Source: DATGKG01 sp963783145
GTDB taxonomy: Bacteria > Desulfobacterota > Binatia > Binatales > Binataceae
Length of the DNA stretch: 64,000 nucleotides
Reading direction: 5' to 3'
Assembly (NCBI GenBank): GCA_963783145.1
Contig: CAWAMM010000011.1
Span: 417,555-481,554, forward strand
Shown here in pieces: positions 1 to 8,363 of this stretch (within the stretch, counting starts at the first letter, position 1; each line of letters starts with the position of its first letter). The position numbers and the translations under genes were made by a program. A model generated the notes under the pieces. The model saw only the letters and a program-made list of their open reading frames with translations, did no database searches and had not been told where the DNA came from.

Positions 1-195
1 CGACTGGGCTCGCTGGCGACGCAACTAGATGCGACCTCGCCGCTGCGATGCCTGGAGCGCGGCTATTCGGTGGCAATTAATCTTCGCGACGGCCGCGCCG
101 TGATGGATGCGCAAACGGTCGCGATCGGCGACCAACTGGAGATCCGCTTACGACGGGGCAAACTGCGCGCGCGAACTGAGAGTCGTGAGGCATGA
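1..195 (+). CDS. xseA: Exodeoxyribonuclease VII large subunit, C-terminal end (partial)
   Basis: The window opens inside a gene read in frame 1 that stops with TGA at 193-195. The 64 visible residues contain the family's C-terminal pattern: a LERGYSV segment, then a short strand with a Val-Met-Asp turn, then a Gly-Asp-x-Leu segment and a basic LRRGKLRAR end. In exonuclease VII this part of XseA packs against the XseB helices. The small subunit gene follows 110 bases downstream, which supports the call. The catalytic and OB-fold parts lie outside the window. Confidence 0.82.
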   Translation, partial: RLGSLATQLDATSPLRCLERGYSVAINLRDGRAVMDAQTVAIGDQLEIRLRRGKLRARTESREA

Positions 196-231
196 GCGCT
201 TGGGTGGCAAGGATCGGCAGGCGGTTCAAGT

Positions 232-255
232 GAGGCGCGAAGCGGGCGCAGCCGC
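232..255 (+). repeat. Intergenic repeat, copy 1 (GAGGCGCGAAGCGGGCG core)
   Basis: This 24-base GC-rich stretch between xseA and xseB matches 25776-25799, just after dnaK, at 23 of 24 positions. Both copies sit in untranslated DNA directly after a stop codon. It is probably a dispersed intergenic element of this genome; two copies are all the window shows. Confidence 0.5.
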
Positions 256-305
256 CGCGCAGCGGCTCCGAGGGCGGAGCGGAGCGTAGTCCGAGGAAAT
301 TAAAA

Positions 306-650
306 ATGACCGGGAAGCCGAAAAAGTTTGAAGAAGAGCTGAAAGATCTGGAGGAGATCGTCGGCAAGATCGATTCCGGCGAGCTCACCTTGGAAGATTC
401 CATCGGCGCGTTTGAGCGCGGCGTCGCACTGGTCCGTTCGCTCAACCAGAAGCTCGACGAGATCGAAAAGAAAGTCGAAGTCCTCAGCCAGAACTCCCGT
501 GGCGATCTGAAAACTGTGCCCTATGAAGGCCTCGACGAGGAGATCCCGGCGCCGCCCGCGCGTCGCGCCAAAGATCCCGCTGAGGCAGTTGCTCCGAAGC
601 CCGCGCGGGCCCGCAACGGTAACGACGACGAAGACGACATCCCATTCTGA
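306..650 (+). CDS. xseB: Exodeoxyribonuclease VII small subunit
   Basis: The 114-residue product begins with the typical XseB helical hairpin (FEEELKDLEEIVGKIDSGEL, then LEDSIGAFERG, then LNQKLDEIEKKVEVL). XseB copies bind the large subunit to form the nuclease that trims single-stranded DNA from both ends in repair. Most XseB proteins are near 75-85 residues. This one has an extra tail of about 35 residues, first Arg/Lys/Pro-rich and then acidic (NDDEDDIPF), with no domain I recognise. The start ATG is 110 bases after the xseA stop. Confidence 0.93.
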   Translation: MTGKPKKFEEELKDLEEIVGKIDSGELTLEDSIGAFERGVALVRSLNQKLDEIEKKVEVLSQNSRGDLKTVPYEGLDEEIPAPPARRAKDPAEAVAPKPARARNGNDDEDDIPF

Positions 651-672
651 ATCGTGGTGAGGAGACAGGCAT

Positions 673-803
673 AACCACGGAGGCACGGAGACACAGAGAA
701 GAAAGCAGATGTGCGCTGCGACGGCGCTGTCAGAATAATTTTGCGCCGGTTCGATTCGGGCCGCATCTTCTCTGTGGTTTCCTCTCGGCCTCTGAGGATT
801 TTT
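673..803. repeat. Imperfect inverted repeat with CACAGAGAAGA arms
   Basis: CACAGAGAAGA at 692-702 is matched exactly by its reverse complement at 766-776, and the flanking CGGAGGCACGGAG-type bases at 678-691 pair loosely with 777-803. The element fills most of the space between xseB and tlyA. Its base composition (runs of purine on one side, pyrimidine on the other) differs from the genes around it. It looks like a small non-coding palindromic element; whether it is repeated elsewhere cannot be seen here. Confidence 0.45.
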
Positions 804-818
804 TGCTTGTGCGCATAA

Positions 819-1556
819 ATGAGGACGCGGCTTGACCTCGAAATGACGCGCCGAGGCCTCGCCGAAAGCCGCGAGAGTGCGCAGCGCCTCATCATGGCCG
901 GCAAGGTCCGGGTGAACTCGCGGCCTGCGTCGAAGGCCGATCTCAAGGTTGATGCCGAAACCGTCATCGAGGTGGTTGGCGCGGTATCCGAGTATGCGAG
1001 CCGCGGTGGCTACAAGCTCGCCGCCGCTATCGATCACTTTCGTATCGAAGTCGCAGGCCGGCGCGCGCTCGATGTCGGCGCGTCCACCGGCGGTTTCACC
1101 GATGTGTTGCTGCAACGCCGCGTTGCGTCGGTGATCGCGCTCGATGTCGGCTATGGCCAAATCGCCGAGAAACTGCGGCGCGATCCGCGCGTCATTGTGA
1201 TGGATCGCACCAACATCCGGAATGTGGCGCCGTCCGATCTCGCATACGCGCCCGAACTGATCGTCATCGATACCAGTTTCATTTCGCTGCGCCTGGTGCT
1301 CCCTGCGGTGATCGCGATCGCCGCGCCGACCGCCGATATCATCGCGCTGGTGAAGCCGCAATTCGAAGTAGGCAAGGGGAAAGTGGGCAAGGGCGGCGTC
1401 GTGCGTGATGCGGCACTTCGGCAGGAAGCACTCGAAGGAATCCTCGCGTTCGCGCGCGCGGCCGGCCTCGAAGTGGTCGGCTCCATCGAGTCGCCGATTC
1501 ACGGCGCCGCCGGCAATATCGAGTATCTCGCATCGATGCGGAAAGGCCGGACTTGA
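819..1556 (+). CDS. tlyA: TlyA family rRNA (cytidine-2'-O)-methyltransferase / hemolysin-like protein
   Basis: The 245-residue protein has an N-terminal S4 RNA-binding domain (about residues 1-62, with the LDLEMTRRGLAESRESAQRLI helices), followed by an FtsJ-type SAM methyltransferase fold. Visible landmarks are SRGGYKL at about 60-66, the SAM loop DVGASTGGFTD, the VIDTSFISL strand, and ALVKPQFEVGKGKVGKGGVV containing the catalytic Lys. TlyA proteins 2'-O-methylate cytidines of 16S and/or 23S rRNA. Length is normal. The stop codon overlaps the start of the following kinase gene, so the two are probably translationally coupled. Confidence 0.9.
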   Translation: MRTRLDLEMTRRGLAESRESAQRLIMAGKVRVNSRPASKADLKVDAETVIEVVGAVSEYASRGGYKLAAAIDHFRIEVAGRRALDVGASTGGFTDVLLQRRVASVIALDVGYGQIAEKLRRDPRVIVMDRTNIRNVAPSDLAYAPELIVIDTSFISLRLVLPAVIAIAAPTADIIALVKPQFEVGKGKVGKGGVVRDAALRQEALEGILAFARAAGLEVVGSIESPIHGAAGNIEYLASMRKGRT

Positions 1557-2521
1557 AGCGCGACTACATTGTCGGCCTGGACATGGGTGGGACCAACATT
1601 CGCACCGCCGCAGTCTCCCGCGATGGAAAAGTATTGCTGATGCTGCGGGCGCCGGCGCGCGCGAAAGGCACCGCCGTCGAAATCGTCGCGAACATCTCGA
1701 CGCAGGTGCTCGCGCTACAGGATGCTGCGCGTCGCAAAGGCCTCGGGCGCGCCCTCGCGATCGGCGTGTCGGTTCCAGGCCTGCTCAACGTTCGCACCGG
1801 CGTCGTCTATGCCGCGCCGCATGTGAAAGCGTGGCGAAGCTTTCCGTTGCGGCGTCATCTGGAACGCCTGCTGGGACGCACCGTCATCCTCGAGAACGAC
1901 GCCAACGCCTGGACGCTCGGCGAGTACTGGCGCGGCGGCGCGCGCGGATGCAAAAACGTGGTGCTGCTCACGCTCGGGACCGGCATCGGCGGTGGGCTCA
2001 TTGTCGATGGCGAACTCGTCCATGGGCGCAGCGGGATGGCGGGCGAGCTCGGCCACGTCTGCGTCGAGGTGGAGGGGATGCCCTGCGATTGCGGCGCGCA
2101 TGGATGCCTCGAAGCGTACGCATCGGCGTCGGGGTTGTGCGGCCTCCTCAAACAGCGCTTGCAACTCGAGGAGTCGGCATTGCCGGCTCAGTATCTGGAC
2201 GGTGCGGGAGAGTTTTCCGCGCGCGGCCTCACTGGCGCGGCGCGCGGAGGCGATCCGATTGCAATCGAAATGTTCACGGTTGCCGGCCGCTATCTCGGGA
2301 TCGCGATCGCGTCGTTCATCAACACCTTCAACCCCGAGCGGGTGGTGATTGGCGGCGGCGTCGCGGGAGCGCTATCGCTGATGCGCCCCGCCATGATGCG
2401 CGAAGTGAAGGCACGCGCGTTCACCGCGGCGGTAGCGCAGACTCGCATCGTCAAGGCTGCTCTGGGGCCCGAAGCTGGGGTGGTGGGAGCAGCTTTCGCG
2501 GCTATGAAGGGTTTTTCTTAA
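1553..2521 (+). CDS. ROK family sugar kinase, probable glucokinase
   Basis: A 322-residue ROK protein. The N-terminal phosphate-binding loop is DMGGTNIRTA, the sugar-binding segment is ENDANAWTLGE, and the second ATP loop is LGTGIGGGLIVDG. The zinc motif CDCGAHGCLE is at residues 178-187. These features are those of ATP-dependent glucokinases and N-acetylmannosamine kinases; exact sugar preference cannot be read from sequence. The only plausible start is TTG at 1553, which overlaps the tlyA stop (TTGA), with a GGAAAGG ribosome site seven to eight bases upstream. No sugar transporter adjoins it. Confidence 0.88.
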   Translation: MKRDYIVGLDMGGTNIRTAAVSRDGKVLLMLRAPARAKGTAVEIVANISTQVLALQDAARRKGLGRALAIGVSVPGLLNVRTGVVYAAPHVKAWRSFPLRRHLERLLGRTVILENDANAWTLGEYWRGGARGCKNVVLLTLGTGIGGGLIVDGELVHGRSGMAGELGHVCVEVEGMPCDCGAHGCLEAYASASGLCGLLKQRLQLEESALPAQYLDGAGEFSARGLTGAARGGDPIAIEMFTVAGRYLGIAIASFINTFNPERVVIGGGVAGALSLMRPAMMREVKARAFTAAVAQTRIVKAALGPEAGVVGAAFAAMKGFS

Positions 2522-2641
2522 TCGAGCCGTAACGATCCGGTTCGAAAAACCACAGGTTGGCATTCACTCACGAGGCGCAATGGACTACCTTTAGAGTTGG
2601 GCTCGCGTCCCCTCCATTCACAGTTCGAGCCCTTGGTTTCG

Positions 2642-3616
2642 ATGTATCCAGTAAAATCCTCATCGCGCCACATTGCTGTAGTTCTCGGGCTGGCGCTGTT
2701 ATTCGGGGCGCCCGCCTTCGCGCAGGATGAGTCCGCACCGCCGCCGGCCTCCGCCTCGCAATCATCCGGCTCCGAACTTCCGCCCGACAGCGTGCGTCCG
2801 GTCCCCCGCTCTCCGTACGCCTCGCCCACGACGACGGCCCCTGGAGCGGCGGAGGCGAAGGCGCCCAAATCACACAAATTTTTTCCCTATACGGTTCGCG
2901 CCGGTGATTCACTGGGTTCGATTGCCCAGTTTTTCGGCATGACCACCGCGGACCTCGCGCACATCAACAAGCTCCAGGAAGATGACGAGCTGGATGAAGG
3001 CGAATCGCTTAAGATTCCGAATCCCTTCGAGGCGTCGCAGCGGAGCCTCGAGGCGCAAGCGCAGCAGCTGTCCGATCAGAATCGCGCGGATGAACAGAAA
3101 ATCGAATCGGCGCAGGCGCAGGTCGCCACCCTCACCACCTCGAATTCTGACCTGACCTCGGAAAATGCCACCCTGAAAGAATCGGTGAAGGTGCTGCCGT
3201 GGTGGCGTGGTACCGCGCTCGCGGTCGCGGCGGCGGCGCTGCTGATGCTCGGGGTCACGACGCTCACGCTATTCGAATGGTGGATGCTGCGGCGGCGCTT
3301 CCTCGCACTCAGCGATCTTTCGATTTCGCTCAGCCGGCTCGATGTCAAATACAAGGAGACCATCGCCAAGGCCGAGCTGCGGATGCAGCAGCTCTACGGA
3401 CGGCGCCGTGCCGCCGGTCCTCCGGAGCATCTGCTGGTCGGAATGAAGACGTCCGACGAGATCGAGATCGAGCGCCTCAGCCATGAGCTGCGTGAGACGC
3501 TGGAGCGGCATCTGTCACAACTCGGGGTCCGCGGCCGCCGGACCATCGGCGCGCGCTGGCGCGAAACCATCGGCGAGGAAGAGCCCGCACCCGCGCCGCG
3601 TCCGTATCGTCGTTAG
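2642..3616 (+). CDS. Exported LysM-domain protein with coiled coil and membrane anchor
   Basis: 324 residues from the ATG at 2642; this start places a clean signal sequence (ending near APAFAQ) at the N terminus. A Pro/Ser-rich linker leads to one LysM domain at about residues 83-126 (YTVRAGDSLGSIAQFFG ... LKIPNPF), which in known proteins binds peptidoglycan. A Gln/Glu-rich coiled coil at about 133-178 and a hydrophobic helix at about 185-208 follow, then an Arg-rich cytoplasmic-type tail with another helix. The layout recalls FimV/SpoVID-like envelope proteins, but no specific family is recognised. It stands alone between the ROK kinase and the next exported protein. Confidence 0.72.
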   Translation: MYPVKSSSRHIAVVLGLALLFGAPAFAQDESAPPPASASQSSGSELPPDSVRPVPRSPYASPTTTAPGAAEAKAPKSHKFFPYTVRAGDSLGSIAQFFGMTTADLAHINKLQEDDELDEGESLKIPNPFEASQRSLEAQAQQLSDQNRADEQKIESAQAQVATLTTSNSDLTSENATLKESVKVLPWWRGTALAVAAAALLMLGVTTLTLFEWWMLRRRFLALSDLSISLSRLDVKYKETIAKAELRMQQLYGRRRAAGPPEHLLVGMKTSDEIEIERLSHELRETLERHLSQLGVRGRRTIGARWRETIGEEEPAPAPRPYRR

Positions 3617-3722
3617 TGCCGCCGGCCTCGGCGTGACACTCGGCCAGGCGCGTTTCACGGTTTAACATTTCCGCCCGTTGGACAATAATCGAGCGGTCGA
3701 CTCATCCAATCTGGAGAAAGAA

Positions 3723-4088
3723 ATGCGCAAACTCGTTGCTACCGGTCTGGGAATGGTTCTGGCGCTGGCCACTTGCGGACTGACCTTCGCCGCGGAGGGC
3801 GGAACCGAAACTTCGGTCACCGGAAATCTGCGCGACGGCTTCTGCAATACCGTCATGGGTGCGCAGGGCCCGAGTCATAAGCAGTGCGCGATTTCGTGCG
3901 CCTCCGCCGGGATTCCGGTGGTGATGGTTGAGAAGGGGACCAACAAGAGCTACATCCTGATTCCCGCTAAGGATGACCAACCGCTGCCCAAGGACGTCAT
4001 CAGCAGGATGGAAGATGACGTCACGGTGACCGGCAAGGTCTACCAAAAAAACGGCACCAATTTTTTGATGGTTGAATCCGTGAAGTAG
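3723..4088 (+). CDS. Small exported protein of unknown function
   Basis: 121 residues from ATG 3723, which has a GGAG site eight bases upstream and starts a textbook signal peptide (MRKLVATGLGMVLALATCG, cleavage near TFAAE). The mature part has a SVTGNLRD start, three cysteines spaced C-x(15)-C-x3-C, and a C-terminal TVTGKVYQKNG strand. The pattern 'G-x-CNT ... KQCAISCASAGIPV' resembles small periplasmic OB-fold-like proteins seen in many environmental genomes; I know no function for them. The stop codon abuts the start of the DUF2231 gene, so the two are almost certainly co-translated and may work together in the envelope. Confidence 0.7.
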   Translation: MRKLVATGLGMVLALATCGLTFAAEGGTETSVTGNLRDGFCNTVMGAQGPSHKQCAISCASAGIPVVMVEKGTNKSYILIPAKDDQPLPKDVISRMEDDVTVTGKVYQKNGTNFLMVESVK

Positions 4089-4592
4089 ATGCTCGCGGGT
4101 TTTCTTCCCGGCGCCGATCATCTCCAGAATCCGCATCCGCTGGTGGTGCATTTTCCGATCGCGTTCTTATATGGCGCGGCGCTGCTTTATTTCCTCGCAT
4201 GGCTCACGCGGCGCGATTCGATCGCATGGGCTGCACTATGGTTCCTGGTGCTTGGTCTGATCGCCGCCGCGATCGCGGTCGGCACCGGATGGTGGGCGGC
4301 GCCCGGCGTGATGCTGGATCCGTCGGTCAAGGAAAATGTCCTCGAACCGCACAAGCGCCTGATGCTCGCGACCTCCGCGATTGCGGCGGTGCTCACGCTA
4401 TGGGCGATCATCAGGCGGCCGATGCCGGTGTCAGCGGCGCGCTACTTCTTCCTCTTCGGCTTGCTGCTGATGATCGCGCTGATGACCAAGGGCGCGGATT
4501 ACGGTGGCATCATGGTATACGACTACAACGGCGGCGGTGGCGCGTGCTCGCAGCCGATTCAATACACGCCGGGCCGCGCGCCTGTCAGATAG
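4089..4592 (+). CDS. DUF2231 family integral membrane protein
   Basis: 167 residues with the family hallmark HPLVVHFPIAFLYGAALLY at the start, four predicted transmembrane helices (about residues 20-37, 45-66, 92-108 and 118-133), a TGWWAAPG turn after helix 2 and the C-terminal KGADYGGIMVYDYN motif. DUF2231 proteins are inner-membrane proteins, often next to cytochromes or redox proteins, and have no settled function. The start ATG directly follows the stop of the small exported protein. Confidence 0.82.
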   Translation: MLAGFLPGADHLQNPHPLVVHFPIAFLYGAALLYFLAWLTRRDSIAWAALWFLVLGLIAAAIAVGTGWWAAPGVMLDPSVKENVLEPHKRLMLATSAIAAVLTLWAIIRRPMPVSAARYFFLFGLLLMIALMTKGADYGGIMVYDYNGGGGACSQPIQYTPGRAPVR

Positions 4593-4617
4593 AAAATTTT
4601 GGAAGGAGAAAGCCCCG

Positions 4618-5448
4618 ATGGCATACGAGCAGATTCAGATTGATCTAAAGGAAGGCGTCGCGACGCTGACGCTCAATCGTCCCGAGAAGCTGAACGCTTA
4701 CACCGCGCAGATGGGGACCGAGATTCACCGTGCTTTCGCCGAGCTCGATGCCAACGACGATGCGCGCGTGATCGTGGTCACCGGCGCGGGCCGCGCATTT
4801 TGCGCGGGCGCGGATCTCTCGGCGCGCGGCGGCGCCACCTTCGATCGCAGCGCGAACAATCCCGATCCCAATCCGCGCGCGGAAGCGCAGATTCGTCCGT
4901 GGAATATGAAGAAGCCGATCATCGCCGCGATCAATGGCCCCGCAGTCGGCGTCGGCATCACGCTGCCGATGCAATGGGACATCCGCGTCGCCGCCGAAAG
5001 CGCGCGCATCGGTTTCGTCTTCGTGCGCCGCGGCGTCATCCCCGAGGCGCTCAGCACCTGGCTGGTGCCGCGGCTGATCGGCGTCGCCAAAGCCAACGAG
5101 CTGCTGATGACTGGCCGCATCATCACGGCGAAGGAAGCGCTCGACTTCGGCATCGTGAGTCACGTGTGGCCGGATGCGGAATTCAAGCAAAAAGTCTGGG
5201 AACTTGCGTCCGATATCGCGGCCAACACGGCGCCGGTCTCGGTCGCGATCACCAAGCGCCTGATCTATGGGCTGCTGGGCGAGCCGTCATTTGAGAAGGG
5301 TCAGGCCGCGGATCACAAGGCGTTCAACTGGGTCGGCTCGCAGCCTGACTCGCGTGAGGGCGTGACCTCGTTCATCGAAAAGCGCAAGCCGTCGTGGAAG
5401 ATGAAGCCCTCGAAGGATTTTCCAAATTTTCTGCCTGAGGTGAAGTGA
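4618..5448 (+). CDS. Enoyl-CoA hydratase/isomerase family protein
   Basis: 276 residues. The start ATG at 4618 is preceded by GGAAGGAG; the frame is open further upstream but that part shows no crotonase sequence. Crotonase landmarks are LNRPEKLNAY, the oxyanion-hole segment GRAFCAGADLS, the second oxyanion strand NGPAVGVGITLPM, and RRGVIPEALSTW containing a Glu where many hydratases have a catalytic one. It probably hydrates or isomerises an acyl-CoA double bond. It converges on the LLM oxidoreductase gene, leaving 9 bases between the stops. A second, clearly different crotonase is at 30367-31236. Confidence 0.88.
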   Translation: MAYEQIQIDLKEGVATLTLNRPEKLNAYTAQMGTEIHRAFAELDANDDARVIVVTGAGRAFCAGADLSARGGATFDRSANNPDPNPRAEAQIRPWNMKKPIIAAINGPAVGVGITLPMQWDIRVAAESARIGFVFVRRGVIPEALSTWLVPRLIGVAKANELLMTGRIITAKEALDFGIVSHVWPDAEFKQKVWELASDIAANTAPVSVAITKRLIYGLLGEPSFEKGQAADHKAFNWVGSQPDSREGVTSFIEKRKPSWKMKPSKDFPNFLPEVK

Positions 5449-5457
5449 GCCGAGCTT

Positions 5458-6429
5458 TTACGAGTGCAGGCGGGGCAGCACGTGATCGGTAAACGACAGA
5501 AACGTCTGATGGCTCAGCGGCGCCGCAATCAGGTACTCGAGATGAATTTCCTCGCGCAGGCGCCTGATTTCGTCGACCACGCGCTCGGGCGAGCCGTGAA
5601 TCACAACTCGATCGACGTAGCGCTGCAACGGATCTCCCTCGGCGCCGATGGCCTTCGGATTAACGTAGGTCCGCAGCAGCCACTTCGCGCCCTCACGCGC
5701 GACGGTCGCAGCCTCGGCGTCGGTGGGCGCGATCGCAACGAGGCGCGCCATTGGAATCTCACGGCCTTCGATCGAATGACCATGCGCCGCAAGTTGTGCG
5801 CGATACAAATTCCACTGCTCGCCGATTTCCACGTGCGTCGGATGCGGACTCATCAGGATCGAATGACCCGCGGATGCGGCCCACTTCACGGCTTCGTCGG
5901 TCGACGCCGCAACCCACGTCGGCGGATGGGGCTGCTGCAACGGCTTGGGCAGCACTTCGATGTCGTCAAAAGAAAAATAGCGGCCCTTGAAGCTCAAGCG
6001 CTCGTTGCGCCACGCCGCGAGCACGATATCGACCGCCTCGTGAAAGCGCTGGTAGGTTTCGGTGGGCGCGACGCCGAAAGCTTTGAACTCGCGCGGATCG
6101 AATCCGCGCCCCGCGCCCCAGTTGACGCGCCCGCCCGACAGAATATCGAGCAGCGCGATTTCCTCGGCCAGCCGCAGCGGATGATACAACGCGGCGAGCG
6201 TCACCGCGGCGCCGATGCGCAATTTTTTGGTGCGCGCTGCCGCATACGCGCCCATTACCGGGATCGACGGGCACACGCTGTAGTCGTTGAAGTGATGCTC
6301 GGTCAGCCAGACCGCATCGTAGGCGGCCTGGTCCATGACCTCGATGCGTTGCAATGCGCGCTCGTAGACGATCGGCATCGAGACCCTGCGGTCCGGCCAG
6401 CTGAAGAATTGCAATATTCCGAATTTCAT
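5458..6429 (-). CDS. LLM class flavin-dependent oxidoreductase (luciferase-like monooxygenase)
   Basis: 323 residues from the ATG at 6429, chosen because the family N terminus MKFGILQFFSWPD starts there; the frame runs further upstream without similarity. The TIM-barrel landmarks are AVWLTEHHFNDYSVCPS, IGAAVTLAALYHPLRLAEE, the LDILSGGRVNWGAGRG loop and a C-terminal GSPERVVDEIRRL segment. These proteins use FMN or F420 with O2 for oxidations such as dealkylation or ring oxidation; substrate unknown. It diverges from the AHSA1-like gene at 6544, and the 114 bases between hold a good promoter for that gene. Confidence 0.88.
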   Translation of the reverse strand: MKFGILQFFSWPDRRVSMPIVYERALQRIEVMDQAAYDAVWLTEHHFNDYSVCPSIPVMGAYAAARTKKLRIGAAVTLAALYHPLRLAEEIALLDILSGGRVNWGAGRGFDPREFKAFGVAPTETYQRFHEAVDIVLAAWRNERLSFKGRYFSFDDIEVLPKPLQQPHPPTWVAASTDEAVKWAASAGHSILMSPHPTHVEIGEQWNLYRAQLAAHGHSIEGREIPMARLVAIAPTDAEAATVAREGAKWLLRTYVNPKAIGAEGDPLQRYVDRVVIHGSPERVVDEIRRLREEIHLEYLIAAPLSHQTFLSFTDHVLPRLHS

Positions 6430-6505
6430 TCGAGTTCCGCTCGGCACAATTACTCGCAGATGTAGCAAGGATATGGAACTGCGCGCCAGGCGCATCGAGC
6501 TGGAC

Positions 6506-6535
6506 TTGACAAATCTGGAACCCAAGGGTTACATA
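6506..6535 (+). promoter_or_regulatory. Candidate sigma-70 promoter for the AHSA1-like/GST pair
   Basis: A perfect -35 box TTGACA (6506-6511) is followed after 17-18 bases by TTACAT/TACATA. The start codon at 6544 lies 9-14 bases beyond the -10 box, so the leader would be very short or absent. Seen in sequence only. Confidence 0.45.
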
Positions 6536-6543
6536 TTTTTCGC

Positions 6544-7014
6544 ATGGCAACCGAAAACGAATCCGCAATCGCGGCGATGACGATTCGCAAATCGATCCGG
6601 GTCGAGCGCCCGCCGGAAGTCTCCTTCAAGGCGTTTTGCGAGGAGATCGGCGCATGGTGGCCGGGCGGCTTCGGTGGCAAGGACACTCGGCTCTCGATGG
6701 AAACCCGGGTGGGCGGGCGCTTCTTCGAGATCCGCACCGACGGCACCGAATACGAGATCGGGCGGCTCACCGCGTATCAGCCACCGCGAGTCGTCGCATT
6801 CACGTTCCGCGCGCCGAGCTGGGAGGTCGAGACGCAGGTCGAAATTCGCTTCGTTGCCGAAGGCGACCGCGCCACGCGCGTCGAGCTGGAGCACCGCGGA
6901 TGGGAACAGGGAACCAAACTTCGCGAGTTCCGCAAGAACTACGACAGCGGATGGGAAACCATCCTAGGTCATTATCAAAAGCACTTTTCAAATTTGATGG
7001 AGGTACCGCGATGA
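6544..7014 (+). CDS. SRPBCC / AHSA1-like domain protein
   Basis: 156 residues with a START/Bet v1-like fold of the 'activator of Hsp90 ATPase homolog 1-like' group: IRKSIRVERPPEVSFKAF opening, EIGAWWPGG, the GGRFFEIRTDGTEYEIG strand pair, the VTxxxPPRV-like segment (LTAYQPPRVVAFTF) and the C-terminal long helix (NYDSGWETILGHYQKHF). The fold makes a hydrophobic cavity; in bacteria its role is mostly unknown. Its TGA overlaps the ATG of the GST gene (ATGA), so the two are one operon. Confidence 0.85.
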   Translation: MATENESAIAAMTIRKSIRVERPPEVSFKAFCEEIGAWWPGGFGGKDTRLSMETRVGGRFFEIRTDGTEYEIGRLTAYQPPRVVAFTFRAPSWEVETQVEIRFVAEGDRATRVELEHRGWEQGTKLREFRKNYDSGWETILGHYQKHFSNLMEVPR

Positions 7015-7625
7015 AACTTTACTATTTTCCGTCACCCAATCCACAGAAGGTCAAGTTTGCGATGCTCGAAATCGGGCTAGACTGCGAGATGGTGCCGGTC
7101 GACCTGACCAAGGGTGAGCAGCGCGCGCCGGAGTTCCTCGCGATCAATCCGTTTGGGCGGGTGCCCGCGCTGGTCGACGGCGACCTCAAGCTGTGGGAGT
7201 CGCACGCGATCATTGCGTATCTCGGCGACAAGACGGGCAAGAAATGGCCTACTACCCCGGCCGGGCGCGCCGAAGCACTCAAATGGCTCTTCTATCTCTC
7301 CACTCACATCTCGCCGCCGGTGACCGACATAGCTTTCAATCGCATCGCGGTGAAGCTGACCGGTAGGACGGGAGATGAGGCAGCGATCGCGCGCGGCGAA
7401 AAGGCGCTACCAGACGTGCTTCGAATCCTCGAAGGGCAACTAGCCAAGACCAAATGGGTTGCCGGCGATGACTTCAGCCTGGTGGATTGCGCGTACTGTC
7501 CTACGCTCAACGTGGTCGAAAAGGCCGGCTTCAGTTTCGGCGATTTCCCCAAGGTGAAGGCCTATCTGGACGCGATGCGCGCACGCCCCGCATGGAAGGA
7601 AACGCCCAAGCTGCCGATGCTATAG
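7011..7625 (+). CDS. Glutathione S-transferase family protein
   Basis: 204 residues starting at the ATG that overlaps the preceding stop by four bases. The N-terminal thioredoxin-like domain reads MKLYYFPSPNPQKVKFAMLE, with the conserved INPFGRVPALVDGD and the glutathione-binding LWESHAIIAYL (Glu-Ser). The all-helical C-terminal domain carries VAGDDFSLVDCAYCP, where GSTs have the N-capping Asp. Likely theta/zeta-like. Glutathione conjugation or dehalogenation is possible; the true substrate cannot be told. It shares a transcript with the AHSA1-like gene. Confidence 0.88.
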   Translation: MKLYYFPSPNPQKVKFAMLEIGLDCEMVPVDLTKGEQRAPEFLAINPFGRVPALVDGDLKLWESHAIIAYLGDKTGKKWPTTPAGRAEALKWLFYLSTHISPPVTDIAFNRIAVKLTGRTGDEAAIARGEKALPDVLRILEGQLAKTKWVAGDDFSLVDCAYCPTLNVVEKAGFSFGDFPKVKAYLDAMRARPAWKETPKLPML

Positions 7626-7632
7626 GAAACGC

Positions 7633-8340
7633 TCACCACACCATCGGGATCAGGCGATATCTGACTTCCCGGCAGTAGGCATCGTAACCGGGGAGGTTGA
7701 CTGAGAGGTAGCGTTCCTCATCGAGGAGGCGAATAACTATCGCGAGCGTGATCGCAATCGCGACCGGCAGTCCCCACAGCGATCCGAGCGCCAGTGGGGT
7801 TGCGAGCAGCAACAGCGCGCCGCCCGCGTACATCGGATGGCGAACCAATCGATACGGCCCGGTCGATATCACGCGCTGGTCAGCTTCGACTTTGATGATG
7901 CTGGCAGCAAAGCTGTTTTCCTCGAAGACTCGATAGATGATCAGGAAGCCGAGCAGGACCATCAGATTCGCCACTATAGCTATCGACGCCGGTACTGAAG
8001 ACCAGTGATAGCGATGGTCGAGGCCGGGGACAATCACCAGCAGGGCCGCCAGCGTGCCGGTGAACGCCTGGATGATTTTCTGGCTTCTTTGTTGCTCGGC
8101 GCCGGGCCCGCCTTTCATTCGATTCTCGATGAGATGCGGATCGCGCTTCAGGAAGTAGAAGGTCAGAAACACCACTGAGGCGAAAAAGACTATCGAGAAC
8201 AACCATCCTTGCCAGAAGCGCAGGGTGCCGGCCGGAACGAATATCAGCAACATCAGGATGACTTGCAGTCTGGCGAGGCCCAGCACTAGCTCCCGGACGA
8301 GGTTGCTCGCTCCACCTGCAGTGTTATTTTCTTCAGCCAT
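7633..8340 (-). CDS. Isoprenylcysteine carboxyl methyltransferase-like membrane protein
   Basis: 235 residues from the ATG at 8340. Six hydrophobic segments are visible. The C-terminal ICMT/PEMT-type core is LVRHPMYAGGALLLLATPLALGS (GPYRLVRHPMY is the SAM/lipid-facing signature) followed by DEERYLSVNLPGYDAYCREVRYRLIPMVW. Members methylate small lipophilic or isoprenoid-type substrates at the membrane. It converges on the GST gene with only 7 bases between and lies downstream of the degraded MFS gene on the same strand, so it may once have been co-transcribed with a transporter. Confidence 0.82.
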   Translation of the reverse strand: MAEENNTAGGASNLVRELVLGLARLQVILMLLIFVPAGTLRFWQGWLFSIVFFASVVFLTFYFLKRDPHLIENRMKGGPGAEQQRSQKIIQAFTGTLAALLVIVPGLDHRYHWSSVPASIAIVANLMVLLGFLIIYRVFEENSFAASIIKVEADQRVISTGPYRLVRHPMYAGGALLLLATPLALGSLWGLPVAIAITLAIVIRLLDEERYLSVNLPGYDAYCREVRYRLIPMVW

Positions 8341-8363
8341 AGCTATCTGGAGGCTATGCGGTC

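Noticed and set aside
300..1502. A 400-codon minus-strand open frame opposite xseB and tlyA
   Set aside because: Both plus-strand genes are clear; the minus frame is low-complexity Arg/His text.
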